DNA from: Polyangium sp. y55x31
GTDB lineage: Bacteria > Myxococcota_A > Polyangia > Polyangiales > Polyangiaceae
Direction of reading: 5' to 3'
NCBI RefSeq assembly: GCF_029946505.1
Contig: NZ_JARZHG010000031.1
Location: 81,226-145,225 of the forward strand
DNA length: 64,000 nt
The translations under genes and the position numbers were made by a program. The first letter of the stretch is position 1; every line of letters starts with the position of its first letter. This document shows positions 27,897 to 40,383 of the stretch, piece after piece. The notes under the pieces are model-generated. The model saw only the letters and a list, made by a program, of their open reading frames with translations. It had not been told where the DNA came from and did not search any database.

Positions 27897-29459
27897 ATGA
27901 GCGCCCCTCGCACGAATGGCACCGCGGCCCCTCGCCCACGCCCGCTCACCGGCGCGGAGTACCTCGAGAGCCTGCGCGACGGGCGTGAGGTCTGGATCCG
28001 CGGCGAGCGGGTCACCGACCTCCCGAGCCACCCGGTCTTCCGCAACGCCACGCGCATGCTCGCGCGGCTCTACGACGCCCTGCACGATCCCACGAGGCAA
28101 GCCGCGCTCACGGCGGAGACGGAAAGCGGCTCGGGCGTCCGTACGCACCGCTTCTTCTGCATCCCGCGCAGCATCGACGACCTCGTCGCGACCCGCGACG
28201 CCATCGCGGAATGGGCGCGCATCACGTACGGCTGGATGGGACAGAGCCCGGAAGAAGGCGCGAGCCTCATCACGACGCTCGGCGCCGCGCCCGAGGTGTA
28301 TGGCCGCTTCGCCGAGAACGCGCGGAGCTGGTATCGCAAAGCGAGCGGGCAGGCCCTCTTTTTCCACCACGCGATGCTCGATCGCAAAAGCCACCCGCCG
28401 AACGCCGCGGCCCCCCCGCCGCTCTACATCGAGCGCGAGACCGACGCCGGGATCGTCGTCAATGGCACGACGCCCGTCCCCTCGGTCGCCGCGCTCTCCC
28501 ATGGCAGTTTCGTCGTGCATCCGGGCATCCTGCGCGACGAGGAGCTCCTCCTCTCGTTCGTCGTGCCGCTCGGCACCCGCGGCGTGAAGCTGCAATGCCG
28601 CCCGAGCGTCACCACGAGCACCAAGCTCCACGGAAGCCCCTTCGATCATCCGCTGACGAGCCGCCTCGAAGACGACGAGGCCGTCCTCTCGTTCGACGAG
28701 GTGCTCGTGCCCTGGGAAAACATCTTTCTTTATCGCGACGACGGCGGGCGGGCGGCGGCCTTCCAGCGCGCCTCGTTCGCCGCGCGCGCGAGCTTCCAGG
28801 AGTGCACGCGCCTCAGCATCAAGCTCGAATTCCTCGCGGGCCTGCTCCTTCGCTCCTCCGAGGCGGCGGGCACGGGCGGCTCGCCCGAGGTCCGCGCCTC
28901 GCTCGGCGAGGTCCTCTCGTATCGCAATCTGTTCTGGGGCCTCACCGAGGCGCAGGCGCGGGCCCCGGCCCCCTGGGCAAACGGCGCATTGCTGCCGAAC
29001 CCGGAGCACGGTTTGTCCTTCCGCATCTTTTCGACCCTCGCTTATCCGCGGCTGCGCGACGTCATCGAGCGGGCGGTGGGCAATGGCCAGGTCTTCCTCT
29101 CCGCGAATGCGAGCGATTTCCAGAACCCCGAGACACGGGCGTACCTCGAGCGCTTCGTGCGCGTGGAGAACGGCTATACCGCGCTCGATCGGGTCAAGCT
29201 CACGAAGCTGCTCTGGGACGCGCTCGGCGGCCAGATCGACAGCCACTTCGCCTCCGGCGACGGATACGAGAGCGCCGACGACATGCGCATCGACGTGCTC
29301 TCCGCGGCCGCCACGAGCGGGCTCGCCGAGCGCTGCAAGGCCTTCGCCGGCCGCTGCCTCGACGAGTACGACCTCGAAGGTTGGCGCACCAAGGATCTCT
29401 TCACCCCGAACGAGCTCATCCCGGTCGTCTCCTCGCGGCGGCGGCCGTCGTCGTGGTGA
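27897..29459 (+). CDS. HpaB-family FADH2-dependent monooxygenase
   Basis: A 520-residue protein of the 4-hydroxyphenylacetate 3-monooxygenase large-component family (HpaB/PvcC). The start LTGAEYLESLRDGREVWIRG is characteristic, followed by the acyl-CoA-dehydrogenase-like fold with FFCIPRSIDDL, FDHPLTSR and DEVLVPWENIFLYRD. Members hydroxylate phenols using reduced FAD supplied by a separate reductase. No HpaC-type reductase lies nearby, so a reductase from elsewhere would be needed. AGGAGAC lies about 7 nt before ATG 27897. Substrate unknown: catabolic 4-HPA oxidation or pigment/secondary-metabolite hydroxylation are both possible. Confidence 0.92.
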   Translation: MSAPRTNGTAAPRPRPLTGAEYLESLRDGREVWIRGERVTDLPSHPVFRNATRMLARLYDALHDPTRQAALTAETESGSGVRTHRFFCIPRSIDDLVATRDAIAEWARITYGWMGQSPEEGASLITTLGAAPEVYGRFAENARSWYRKASGQALFFHHAMLDRKSHPPNAAAPPPLYIERETDAGIVVNGTTPVPSVAALSHGSFVVHPGILRDEELLLSFVVPLGTRGVKLQCRPSVTTSTKLHGSPFDHPLTSRLEDDEAVLSFDEVLVPWENIFLYRDDGGRAAAFQRASFAARASFQECTRLSIKLEFLAGLLLRSSEAAGTGGSPEVRASLGEVLSYRNLFWGLTEAQARAPAPWANGALLPNPEHGLSFRIFSTLAYPRLRDVIERAVGNGQVFLSANASDFQNPETRAYLERFVRVENGYTALDRVKLTKLLWDALGGQIDSHFASGDGYESADDMRIDVLSAAATSGLAERCKAFAGRCLDEYDLEGWRTKDLFTPNELIPVVSSRRRPSSW

Positions 29460-29472
29460 ATGCGGGGACTCC

Positions 29473-30327
29473 TCAGAAAAACCCCTCCAGCGCAATCACG
29501 CAAAGCTCCGCGGGCCGCTCCGGGTCATCGGGATCGGTGACGGCCCAGATCGTCTTCCGCTCGGGATCGAACGTGATCCCTTCGACCTTGCGGCACGACC
29601 CCTCCCCCGAGGGCTCTTCGAGCATCGCATACCTCGCCTGATCCCCCGCGAGAATGCCAACGGCAGCGCCCACGACCGGCCCGTCGTCGATCGCGTTCGG
29701 CGTGCCCTCCGCGACGGCGAGATACAGCGTCCGCCCGCCGAACACCGCCGCGTCCGTGAAATGCAGCGGCACGCCGCCCGCGAATCCGAGGTCGTAAAAT
29801 GCGTGCCCGAGGACCTCCACGGCGCGCCCTTCGAGCACGCTCCCGACGACGTCCACGATCGCGCTCGCCCGAGGCCCCGCGCCGCGATGAAACAGCCGCA
29901 AAACCTCGCCGGCGAGCACCGCGCCCTCGACGTTCGGCCGGACGCCGATCCGCGCCTCGACGGCGTCGAAGAGCGCTCCGAGGTCCGTCACGTGCACGCG
30001 GCCCGAATCGAGATCGACCGACGCCTTGTGCCTGCGCCTCTCCGCCGACCCCGACCCGAGCACGGTCACGGCCCGCCCCGGCCCCACGAACGCCGCCTCG
30101 AAATCGGGCTTTCGCGCCTTGGGCAGCTCCTCCCCGCTCCCTGCGAGCGTCGCGCGCGACATCTCCCCCGAGGCGGGATCGACCCACACCACCGAGAACG
30201 CGTCGTCCTGGATCACGAGCAACCGTCGGTCGTGCCAAACCACGGCCGAGCCCGCACGCACCCCGGGCAGGGGCCGGGACGCGAGGATGCGGGCGCGCAA
30301 ATGGGAATCCGGGGAAGCTTTGATCAC
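29473..30327 (-). CDS. Beta-propeller-like protein, unknown function
   Basis: A protein of about 284 residues without a signal peptide. It consists of repeated beta-strand units (RRLLVIQDDAFSVVWVDPAS, VEGAVLAGEVLRLFHRGAG, DAAVFGGRTLYLAVAEGTPN, VEGITFDPERKTIWAVTDPD) like a six- or seven-bladed propeller. The last block resembles DUF6929 proteins as I remember them; this is tentative. The GTG at 30327 (VIKASPDSHLR) was chosen as the first codon after which the sequence looks structured; an ATG 77 codons upstream would overlap glgE. Convergent with the monooxygenase gene. Confidence 0.78.
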   Translation of the reverse strand: MIKASPDSHLRARILASRPLPGVRAGSAVVWHDRRLLVIQDDAFSVVWVDPASGEMSRATLAGSGEELPKARKPDFEAAFVGPGRAVTVLGSGSAERRRHKASVDLDSGRVHVTDLGALFDAVEARIGVRPNVEGAVLAGEVLRLFHRGAGPRASAIVDVVGSVLEGRAVEVLGHAFYDLGFAGGVPLHFTDAAVFGGRTLYLAVAEGTPNAIDDGPVVGAAVGILAGDQARYAMLEEPSGEGSCRKVEGITFDPERKTIWAVTDPDDPERPAELCVIALEGFF

Positions 30328-30430
30328 ACGTCCGCCACTACCCTGGATTGCGGCCGGACGACAACCTTTCTCTCCCCGCGCCCGCCCGCTCGAACAACCG
30401 CCCACCCCCGAGGCGCATCGAAGCGCCTCG

Positions 30431-32439
30431 GTGGATCTCGACAAGCTCCCTGAAGAAGGCCGCCGGCGTGTGCAGATCGAGCGCGTCCGTCCCGAGATCG
30501 ACGGCGGACGCTTCCCGATCAAGCGAATCCTCGGCGATCGGATCGACGTCTCGGCCATCGTTTATGCCGACGGGCACGATCTGCTCACCGGCTCGCTTCT
30601 CTATCGCCCCGCGCCTTCCATCGGCGACCCCGATCCGCCCTGGCTCTCCGTCCCCCTCGAAGCCACGGCAGAGCCCGATCGATTCGTCGCTTCGTTCATG
30701 CCCGACACGCTCGGCGTCTGGCAATACACCGTCGAGGCCCTGATCGATCGATTCGGCACGTTTCGGCGCGACCTCAAAAAGCGCGTCGAGGCGGCGCAGG
30801 ACGTCTCGGTCGACATCCTCGACGGCGCGACCCTGCTCGAACAGGCCGCCAAAGACGCGACCGGCGACGACGCCCGCTCCCTCGCGGACGTGGCCGCGCG
30901 CCTGCGCGACGACACCATTTCGCTCACGGAGCGAATCACGCTCGCGCTCGACAGCGGCCTCTGCATGGCCGCCGCGCGCCACCCCGATCGCCGCCTCGCC
31001 TCGCGGTATCCGGGCATCCTCGAGGTCGTCGTCGACCCCGAAAAGGCCCGCTTCTCCTCCTGGTACGAGCTCTTTCCCCGCTCCTTCGGCGAAGGCGGCC
31101 GCCACGGCACCTTCGCCGACGCCGAGGCGCGATTGCCGTACGTCGCCGACATGGGCTTCGACGTCCTCTATCTCCCGCCGATCCATCCGATTGGCCAGAC
31201 GAACCGCAAAGGGAAAAACAATACCCTCATCGCGGAGCACGGCGACGTCGGCAGCCCCTGGGCCATCGGCGCGCCCCAGGGCGGGCATACCGCGGTGCAC
31301 CCCTCGCTCGGCACCCTCGACGATTTCGACAGGTTTTTCCAGGCCGCACAACGCCTCGGCATCGACGTCGCGCTCGACGTCGCCTTGCAGGCCTCGCCGG
31401 ATCACCCCTGGGTCCACGAGCATCCCGGTTGGTTCCCGCGCCGCGCCGACGGCACGGCCCGGTATGCCGAGAATCCGCCCAAGAAATACCAGGACATCCA
31501 CCCCTTCGATTTCGAGACCGAGGAGTGGCCCGAGCTCTGGCGCTCGCTCGAAGGCATCTTCCGGTTCTGGATCGCCCGCGGCGTCCGCTTCTTCCGGGTC
31601 GACAACCCGCACACGAAGCCCCTGCCCTTCTGGGAATGGGTCATCCGCTCGATCAAGCGCGACCACCCCGAGGTCGTCTTCCTCTCCGAGGCATTTACAC
31701 GCCCCGCGCTCATGTACGGCCTCGCCAAACGCGGCTTCACCCAGTCGTACACCTATTTCACCTGGCGCGTCTCCAAGGACGAGATCACGTCCTACATGCA
31801 CGACCTCACGAAGACGGAGATCGCCGAGTTTTACCGGCCGAACTTCTGGCCGAACACGCCCGACATCCTGCCCGAGCACCTGCAGAACGGCGCGCCCGCG
31901 GCATTCCTGATCCGGCTCGTCCTCGCCGCGACGCTGTCGAGCTCGTACGGCATTTATGGCCCGGCGTTCGAGCTCATGGAGCACAAGCCCCCGCGCGAGG
32001 GCGCCGAGGAATATGCGTACAGCGAGAAATACGAGCTCCGCCGCTGGGACCTCCGCCGCCCGGACAGCCTGCGCCCCATGATCACGCGCATCAACCGCAT
32101 TCGCATGGAGCACCCCGCGCTCGGGCGCAACGACAATCTCCGTTTTTTCCACACCGACAGCGACCTCGTCCTCGCGTATGGCAAGACGCACGTGGACGAC
32201 ACGCTGATCGTCGTCGTCAACCTCGACCCGTATCATCGCCACGGCGCGTGGGTCGAGCTCGATCTGCCGGGCCTCACGGACGCGGGGCGCGGCTTCGAGG
32301 TCCATGACCTCCTGAGCGGCGCGCGTTATACGTTTCGAGGGAAGCGAAACTGGGTCGAGATCGACCCGCGGACGTCGCCCGCCTGTGTCTTCCATGCACG
32401 GAGGCTCGCCCGCAGGGAGAACGATTACGAGTATTTCCT

Positions 32440-32443
<4 letters not shown>
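30431..32443 (+). CDS. glgE: Alpha-1,4-glucan:maltose-1-phosphate maltosyltransferase
   Basis: Extends alpha-1,4-glucan using maltose-1-phosphate (GH13 subfamily 3). The 670-residue protein has RVQIERVRPEIDGGRFPIKR, WYELFPRSF, LPPIHPIGQTNRKGKNN and GIYGPAFELMEH. By analogy with Streptomyces GlgE the nucleophile is Asp391 (RVDNPHTKP), the acid/base Glu420 (LSEAFTRP) and the third acid Asp478 (NTPDIL). GTG 30431 is the best start in a 103-bp divergent gap, although its ribosome binding site is weak. Its stop overlaps the ATG of treS-mak (ATGA), so substrate production and use are translationally coupled. No branching enzyme (GlgB) is in the window. Confidence 0.96.
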
Positions 32444-35754
<3,311 letters not shown>

Positions 35755-35760
35755 CGCTCG

Positions 35761-36144
35761 CTACAGCGTGCCCTCCTTCTTGAAATACGTGCGCGCGTGG
35801 GCGGCGATCTGCTTGTCGGTCGGGTGATCCATGGTCTCCACCGCGACGACCCTCGATTTCAGGTCCTGGTGGTGGCTCTCGAGGTGCCGGACGAACTCGA
35901 CCTTCGCGTTCGCCGGGCCGACGACGAGGATCTCCTCGGTGCCGGCGAGGTGCGTCGCGACGTCGTGATAATAATGCTGGTCCTCGCCCGCGTGCCCCGA
36001 CGAAGCCGTCGGCCCCGCCTTGCGGTGAAGCTTCGTGTGCGCGTGCGGCGACTTGATCACCTCCCCGGTATAACTCTCGGGCGTGAGGTGGAAAATGTGG
36101 GCCTCATTGTGATCGAGCCAGACGACGGCATGTCGGGTGTTCAT
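35761..36144 (-). CDS. Small eRF1-domain-3-like / host-attachment-type protein
   Basis: A 127-residue protein beginning MNTRHAVVWLDHNEAHIF, with EEILVVGPANAKVEFVRHLE and TMDHPTDKQIAAHARTYF. The pattern (short N-terminal strand, central VVGP motif, ADH/HPTD end) matches the family annotated as translational machinery protein or host attachment protein, related to eRF1 domain 3. Its biochemical role is unknown. GAAGG lies 10 nt upstream of the ATG. Many histidines are present. The end is 6 bp from that of treS-mak (convergent). Confidence 0.85.
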   Translation of the reverse strand: MNTRHAVVWLDHNEAHIFHLTPESYTGEVIKSPHAHTKLHRKAGPTASSGHAGEDQHYYHDVATHLAGTEEILVVGPANAKVEFVRHLESHHQDLKSRVVAVETMDHPTDKQIAAHARTYFKKEGTL

Positions 36145-36356
36145 GGGAAAGCTGCCTTCGCAACGAGCGTGCCGCGGAGCCGGTCCACGTAAAACGCCGG
36201 GGAAAACACGCGCACGCGGCGGATCCATGTCCCGGAGGGACGCAAGCCGCGTCCCGAAAGAACGCAAGGCGTGCGTGGCGGCGCAAGGACTGCGACGGAC
36301 GCGTCCGCTCGCTGGCCGTATGTCCCGCCGCGCCGCGGATGTGGTAGGGGGAGACC

Positions 36357-37151
36357 GTGCAGGAAGGTCGAACCCCGATCCAAGAGACCCCCGAGGGCGT
36401 CGTTCGGCGCCTCGCGGCCGCGCGCGCGGCGCTCCCGCGCGAGGAGGACCCGGTCCTCGCGTTCGACGCCGACGGAACGCTCTGGAGCGGCGACGTCGGC
36501 AACGATCTGTTCGAGGCGTTGATCGCCGAAGAAGCGGTGCGCGAAGAGGCGCGCGCGGCGCTGCTCGTCGAAGCCCGAGAAGCCGGCACGAGCGCCGATG
36601 GCAGCACGACCGACATCGCGCAAGGCCTTTACCGCGCGCTCGCAGGCGGCACGTATGAAGAAGTGCGCGCCTTCGCCATGATGGCCTGGGTCTTCGCGGG
36701 GTTTTCCCTCGCAGAAGCGGAGAGCTTTGCCCGGCGCGTCGTCGCTGCGCGGGGCCTCGACGCGCGGCTGCATCGATTTCTTTCGCCCGTCCTTGCCTGG
36801 GCCGAAGCCGAACAGGTGCCCGTATGGGTGGTCTCGGCTTCGCCGCGCTGGATCGTCGAGATTGGCGTCGCTCTCCTCGGAATCCCGGCGAATCGCGTCG
36901 TCGCCATGACGCCGCGTTTGCAGGACGGGCGCATCGCGGCCGAGCTCGCCGGGCGGCCTGTGTACGGCGATGACAAACCCGTCGCGCTGCGCGAGGCTTG
37001 CCCCGGCGGCACGCTGCTCGGCGCATTCGGGGATTCGAGTTACGACGTGCCCATGCTCGCGGCTTCACGCGTGCCGGTCGGGGTGCGGCCGAAGGCGGGA
37101 TTGCTCGCGCGCGCGGCCGAGGTGCCGAGCCTCGTCGTCGTCGGTACCTGA
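36357..37151 (+). CDS. HAD-family phosphatase (phosphoserine-phosphatase-like)
   Basis: A 264-residue haloacid-dehalogenase-type hydrolase. Motif I is AFDADGTLWSGD (nucleophile Asp and acid Asp), motif II VSASP, motif III around GDDKPVAL, and motif IV GAFGDSSYDVPML. A large helical cap sits between motifs I and II, as in PSP-like members. It starts with GTG 36357, with GGGGGAG a few nt upstream. Only 3 nt separate its stop from the ABC ATPase gene, so it heads the importer operon; the phosphatase may act on a phosphorylated solute brought in by that importer (inference). Confidence 0.92.
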   Translation: MQEGRTPIQETPEGVVRRLAAARAALPREEDPVLAFDADGTLWSGDVGNDLFEALIAEEAVREEARAALLVEAREAGTSADGSTTDIAQGLYRALAGGTYEEVRAFAMMAWVFAGFSLAEAESFARRVVAARGLDARLHRFLSPVLAWAEAEQVPVWVVSASPRWIVEIGVALLGIPANRVVAMTPRLQDGRIAAELAGRPVYGDDKPVALREACPGGTLLGAFGDSSYDVPMLAASRVPVGVRPKAGLLARAAEVPSLVVVGT

Positions 37152-37154
37152 GCC

Positions 37155-38240
37155 ATGGCGACGATCGAGCTTCGTGGCCTCGTCCGCCGGCACCCCGGCA
37201 CCGAAATCCCCGCCCTCGACAAACTCGATCTCGACGTGCGCGACGGCGAGATGCTCGTGCTCGTCGGCCCCTCCGGTTGCGGCAAATCGACGACGTTGCG
37301 CCTCGTCTCGGGGCTCGACAAGCCCGACGCGGGGACGATCCTGATCGACGGGCGCGACGTCACGCACGTCGCGCCGCAGGATCGGGACGTCGCGATGGTG
37401 TTTCAGGGGTATGCCCTTTATCCGCACATGAAGGTGCGCGAGATCCTGGCATTCCCTCTCAAAATGCGCGACGTGCCGCGGCCGGAGCAGGAAAAAAAGG
37501 TCCTCGAGGCGGCGGAGATGCTCGGTTTGTCGAAGCTCCTCGATCGACGTCCGGGGGAGCTGTCGGGCGGGGAGCGGCAGCGGGTCGCGATGGGGCGAGC
37601 GATCGTGCGGTCGCCGAAGGTGTTTCTTTTCGACGAGCCGCTCTCGAACCTCGACGCCGCGCTCCGGGCGGAGCTGCGTGTCGAGCTCGCTTCGCTCGTG
37701 CGCAGGCTCGGCGTGACGAGCATTTACGTCACGCACGATCAGGTCGAGGCCATGACGATCGGCGATCGCATCGCCGTGATGAAGAGCGGCGTGCTCCAGC
37801 AGGTGGGGACGCCGAAGGACATCTACGAGGCGCCGGCCAATGTCTTCGTGGCCTCGTTCCTCGGGACGCCGGCCATCAATCGCATCGAGGCGACGTACCA
37901 CGCGGGGACGATCGAGGCGCCGAGCCTCCTTTTTTCGGTGCCGATGACGCTCGGCCTGCCGAACCGTGTCGTCGTGGGGATCCGGCCGGAGCACGTATCG
38001 ATCGTGAAAGACAAACCACGCCCGGACGACATTCCGATCTCCGCGAAGGTCGTGCACGCCGAGCCGCTCGGCGCCGAGACGTACCTTTACCTCGACGCAT
38101 CGGGGACGAGGATCGCGGCGCGTATGCCCGGCTGGGGGACCTTTTCGCCGGGCGATACGCTCGTCGCCGCGGTCGAGCCGCGCCATTGCTTGTTCTTCGA
38201 TGCCCAGACGGGCCGAAGGGTCGCGGAGGCGCGAGGATGA
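37155..38240 (+). CDS. ABC sugar/glycerophosphate importer, ATP-binding protein (UgpC/MalK type)
   Basis: A 361-residue ATPase of the CUT1 import family. Walker A GPSGCGKST, Q-loop MVFQGYALYPHM, signature LSGGERQRVAMGRA, Walker B VFLFDEPLSNLD and the H-loop THDQ are all intact, and a C-terminal TOBE region (VVGIRPEHVSIV) is present. It probably serves the permeases encoded downstream. Its TGA overlaps the ATG of the binding protein gene (ATGA, 38237-38240). Confidence 0.96.
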   Translation: MATIELRGLVRRHPGTEIPALDKLDLDVRDGEMLVLVGPSGCGKSTTLRLVSGLDKPDAGTILIDGRDVTHVAPQDRDVAMVFQGYALYPHMKVREILAFPLKMRDVPRPEQEKKVLEAAEMLGLSKLLDRRPGELSGGERQRVAMGRAIVRSPKVFLFDEPLSNLDAALRAELRVELASLVRRLGVTSIYVTHDQVEAMTIGDRIAVMKSGVLQQVGTPKDIYEAPANVFVASFLGTPAINRIEATYHAGTIEAPSLLFSVPMTLGLPNRVVVGIRPEHVSIVKDKPRPDDIPISAKVVHAEPLGAETYLYLDASGTRIAARMPGWGTFSPGDTLVAAVEPRHCLFFDAQTGRRVAEARG

Positions 38241-39508
38241 GCGTGCGCCTCGGGCGCAGGGACGCGCTCCTCACGCTCGCCTCGTCGTTCGCCGCCCTGG
38301 CGGGGGCGGGCTGCGCGCGCGGCGGCAAAGACGGCGAGGCGTCACTCTGGTTCGCGTACGGCGGCACGAACCGCGAGGTTTTGCTCTCGCTCGTCGATCG
38401 GTTCAACGCCGAGCAAACCACGTATCGCATCAAGGCCATTTACCAGGGCGATTACTTCGAGGCCCTGGCGAAGCTCCGCACGGCCATCGCGGCGCGCGCG
38501 GCGCCGGCGCTCACGCACGTCGTCGGCGAGGTCGTGCCTTACCTCGCACAGGCCGGGACACTGCTGCCCGTCGACGAAGCGAACCACGTGACCGGCGACA
38601 TCGTCCCCGCCCTCGGGCAAACCGGGTGTTTCGTGCGCGGCGGCGAGCGGCCCATCGTCTGCGCGCCGTTCAATCGGTCGACGCCGATTGCGTATTACAA
38701 CCGCGCGATCTTCGACGAGCTCGGCCTGCACCCGCCGACGACCTGGAAAGAGCTCGAATCCGTGGCCCGCGCGGCGACGGTCCGGGCGAACGATGGCACC
38801 GTGACGCGCCACGGATTCGCCTGCCCCATCGATTGGTGGTTCTGGGTGGCGCTCGTGGGGCAGGCGGGCGGGACCGTCGTGGAGAATGACGGGGCGCCGT
38901 CGCTCGGCGGCGAGGCCGGGGTGCGCGCGCTCGAATTCTGGCAGCGGCTCGTGCACGAGGAGCGCACGATGAAGCCGCCGCCGGGCCGCGATTACAATGC
39001 CTGGCAGGCGACGAACACCGATTTCCTCGCGGGCCGGGTGGCCATGATCTGGACCTCGACCGCGTTCCTCAAGTACCTCGAGACGAACGCGAAGTTCCCG
39101 GTCGGCGCCGCGCCGCTGCCGGGGGACGTGCGGAAGAGCGTGCCCACGGGCGGCACGATGTTCGTCATTCCAGCCGCCTCGGCGGAGCGCGAGCGCCCCG
39201 CGGCCCACGCGTTTTTGCAATGGATGATGCTCCCGCGGCAGGCAAACGAATGGGCCACGCGGACGGGGTATCTGCCCGTGTCGCAAAAGGGGCTCGCAGA
39301 GCTCGAAGCGAGCGGATATTACGACGCGCACCCGAATGACCGGGTCGCGCTCGATCAATTGAAGGACGCCTTCGCGTGGCCGTGGGCGCCGTCCTTGTTC
39401 CGCATCCAGCGCGAGGCGGTGCAGCCGCGGCTCGAAGAGGCGGTCCTCGCCAGGCGGGACGCGCGTGCGACGCTCGACGAGGCGCGCCGCGCGGCGAGGG
39501 AGCCATGA
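38237..39508 (+). CDS. ABC importer substrate-binding lipoprotein (UgpB-like)
   Basis: A 423-residue exported solute-binding protein: Tat-like or Sec signal MSVRLGRRDALLTLASSFA with twin Arg-like RR and a lipobox-like AGAGC. The fold is that of CUT1 binding proteins: LVDRFNAEQTTYRIKAIYQGDY, LRTAIAARAAPALTHVVGEV, FNRSTPIAYYNRAIFDELGL, GGTMFVIPAAS and QWMMLPRQANEWATRTGYLPV, closest by eye to UgpB (sn-glycerol-3-phosphate). Substrate is not proven. Both ends overlap neighbours by ATGA, giving a tightly coupled importer operon. Confidence 0.94.
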   Translation: MSVRLGRRDALLTLASSFAALAGAGCARGGKDGEASLWFAYGGTNREVLLSLVDRFNAEQTTYRIKAIYQGDYFEALAKLRTAIAARAAPALTHVVGEVVPYLAQAGTLLPVDEANHVTGDIVPALGQTGCFVRGGERPIVCAPFNRSTPIAYYNRAIFDELGLHPPTTWKELESVARAATVRANDGTVTRHGFACPIDWWFWVALVGQAGGTVVENDGAPSLGGEAGVRALEFWQRLVHEERTMKPPPGRDYNAWQATNTDFLAGRVAMIWTSTAFLKYLETNAKFPVGAAPLPGDVRKSVPTGGTMFVIPAASAERERPAAHAFLQWMMLPRQANEWATRTGYLPVSQKGLAELEASGYYDAHPNDRVALDQLKDAFAWPWAPSLFRIQREAVQPRLEEAVLARRDARATLDEARRAAREP

Positions 39509-40383
39509 AGCCGAAGCGCCCGCTCGATCCCTACCTCTTCCTCGCCCCGACGGCGCTCGTGCTCGGCCTTTTCTTTTTCTGGCCGCTCGCGCTCGTCTTC
39601 AAGAACAGCTTTTACCGCTGGGACATGCTCACGCCCCCCGAATGGGTGGGCACGGCCAATTACGCACAAATCCTCGCGAGCGGCGAGCTCTGGGGCACGA
39701 TCGGGCGGACGCTCTCGTACAGCGTCGTGGTCGTCGTCGTTTCGCTCGCGCTCGGGCTCGGCCTCGCGCTCGCGCTCGATCGACCCGGGAAGCTTTATGC
39801 CTTCGTGCGGGGCGCGGTCTTCAGCGCGTACGTCGTCTCGTGGGTCGCCGTGGCCCTGCTCTGGATGTGGATCCTCGACGCGGACGGCGGGCTGCTCTCG
39901 ACGCTCTGCCGCGCAATGGGCATCACGCCCAAGAACTGGCTCGGTGATCCCGCGGTCGCGCTCTACACGCTCGCGGCCGTGAGCGTCTGGAAAATCACGG
40001 GGTATTCGATGGTGATTTTCCTGGCGGGATTGCAGGACATCCCGCGCTCCTTGCACGAGGCCGCGGCGCTCGACGGCGCCGGGCCGTTTTCGCGGTTCCT
40101 CCACGTCACCTGGCCCATGCTGCGCCCGAGCGCCTCGTTCGTCGGGACGACCAGCCTCATTCTCTCGTTCCAGGCCTTCGACGTGGTCCGCGTGATGACC
40201 CAGGGCGGGCCCGTGAAATCGACGACGGTCTTCGTCTACGCGATTTACGAGCACGTCTTCGTGAACCTGCGCGTGGGGCGGGCGAGCGCGATGACCGTCG
40301 CGTTTTTCGTGCTCCTGCTCGGGCTCACGGCCTTGCAGCTCGGTTCCTGGCGGCTCGGCAAGACGGGCGCGAGGCGCGCATGA
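39505..40383 (+). CDS. ABC importer permease (UgpA-like)
   Basis: A 292-residue inner-membrane permease with six hydrophobic segments and the cytoplasmic EAA loop EAAALDGAGPFSRFLHVTWP that contacts the ATPase. The N-terminus (PYLFLAPTALVLGLFFFWPL) is typical of the UgpA/MalF-short group. Start ATG overlaps the binding-protein stop; its own stop overlaps the next permease start (ATGA, 40380-40383). Confidence 0.96.
   Translation: MKPKRPLDPYLFLAPTALVLGLFFFWPLALVFKNSFYRWDMLTPPEWVGTANYAQILASGELWGTIGRTLSYSVVVVVVSLALGLGLALALDRPGKLYAFVRGAVFSAYVVSWVAVALLWMWILDADGGLLSTLCRAMGITPKNWLGDPAVALYTLAAVSVWKITGYSMVIFLAGLQDIPRSLHEAAALDGAGPFSRFLHVTWPMLRPSASFVGTTSLILSFQAFDVVRVMTQGGPVKSTTVFVYAIYEHVFVNLRVGRASAMTVAFFVLLLGLTALQLGSWRLGKTGARRA

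Noticed and set aside
27840..29495. Long antisense frame over the HpaB-type gene
   Set aside because: The opposite strand encodes a recognisable full-length monooxygenase with a good ribosome binding site.
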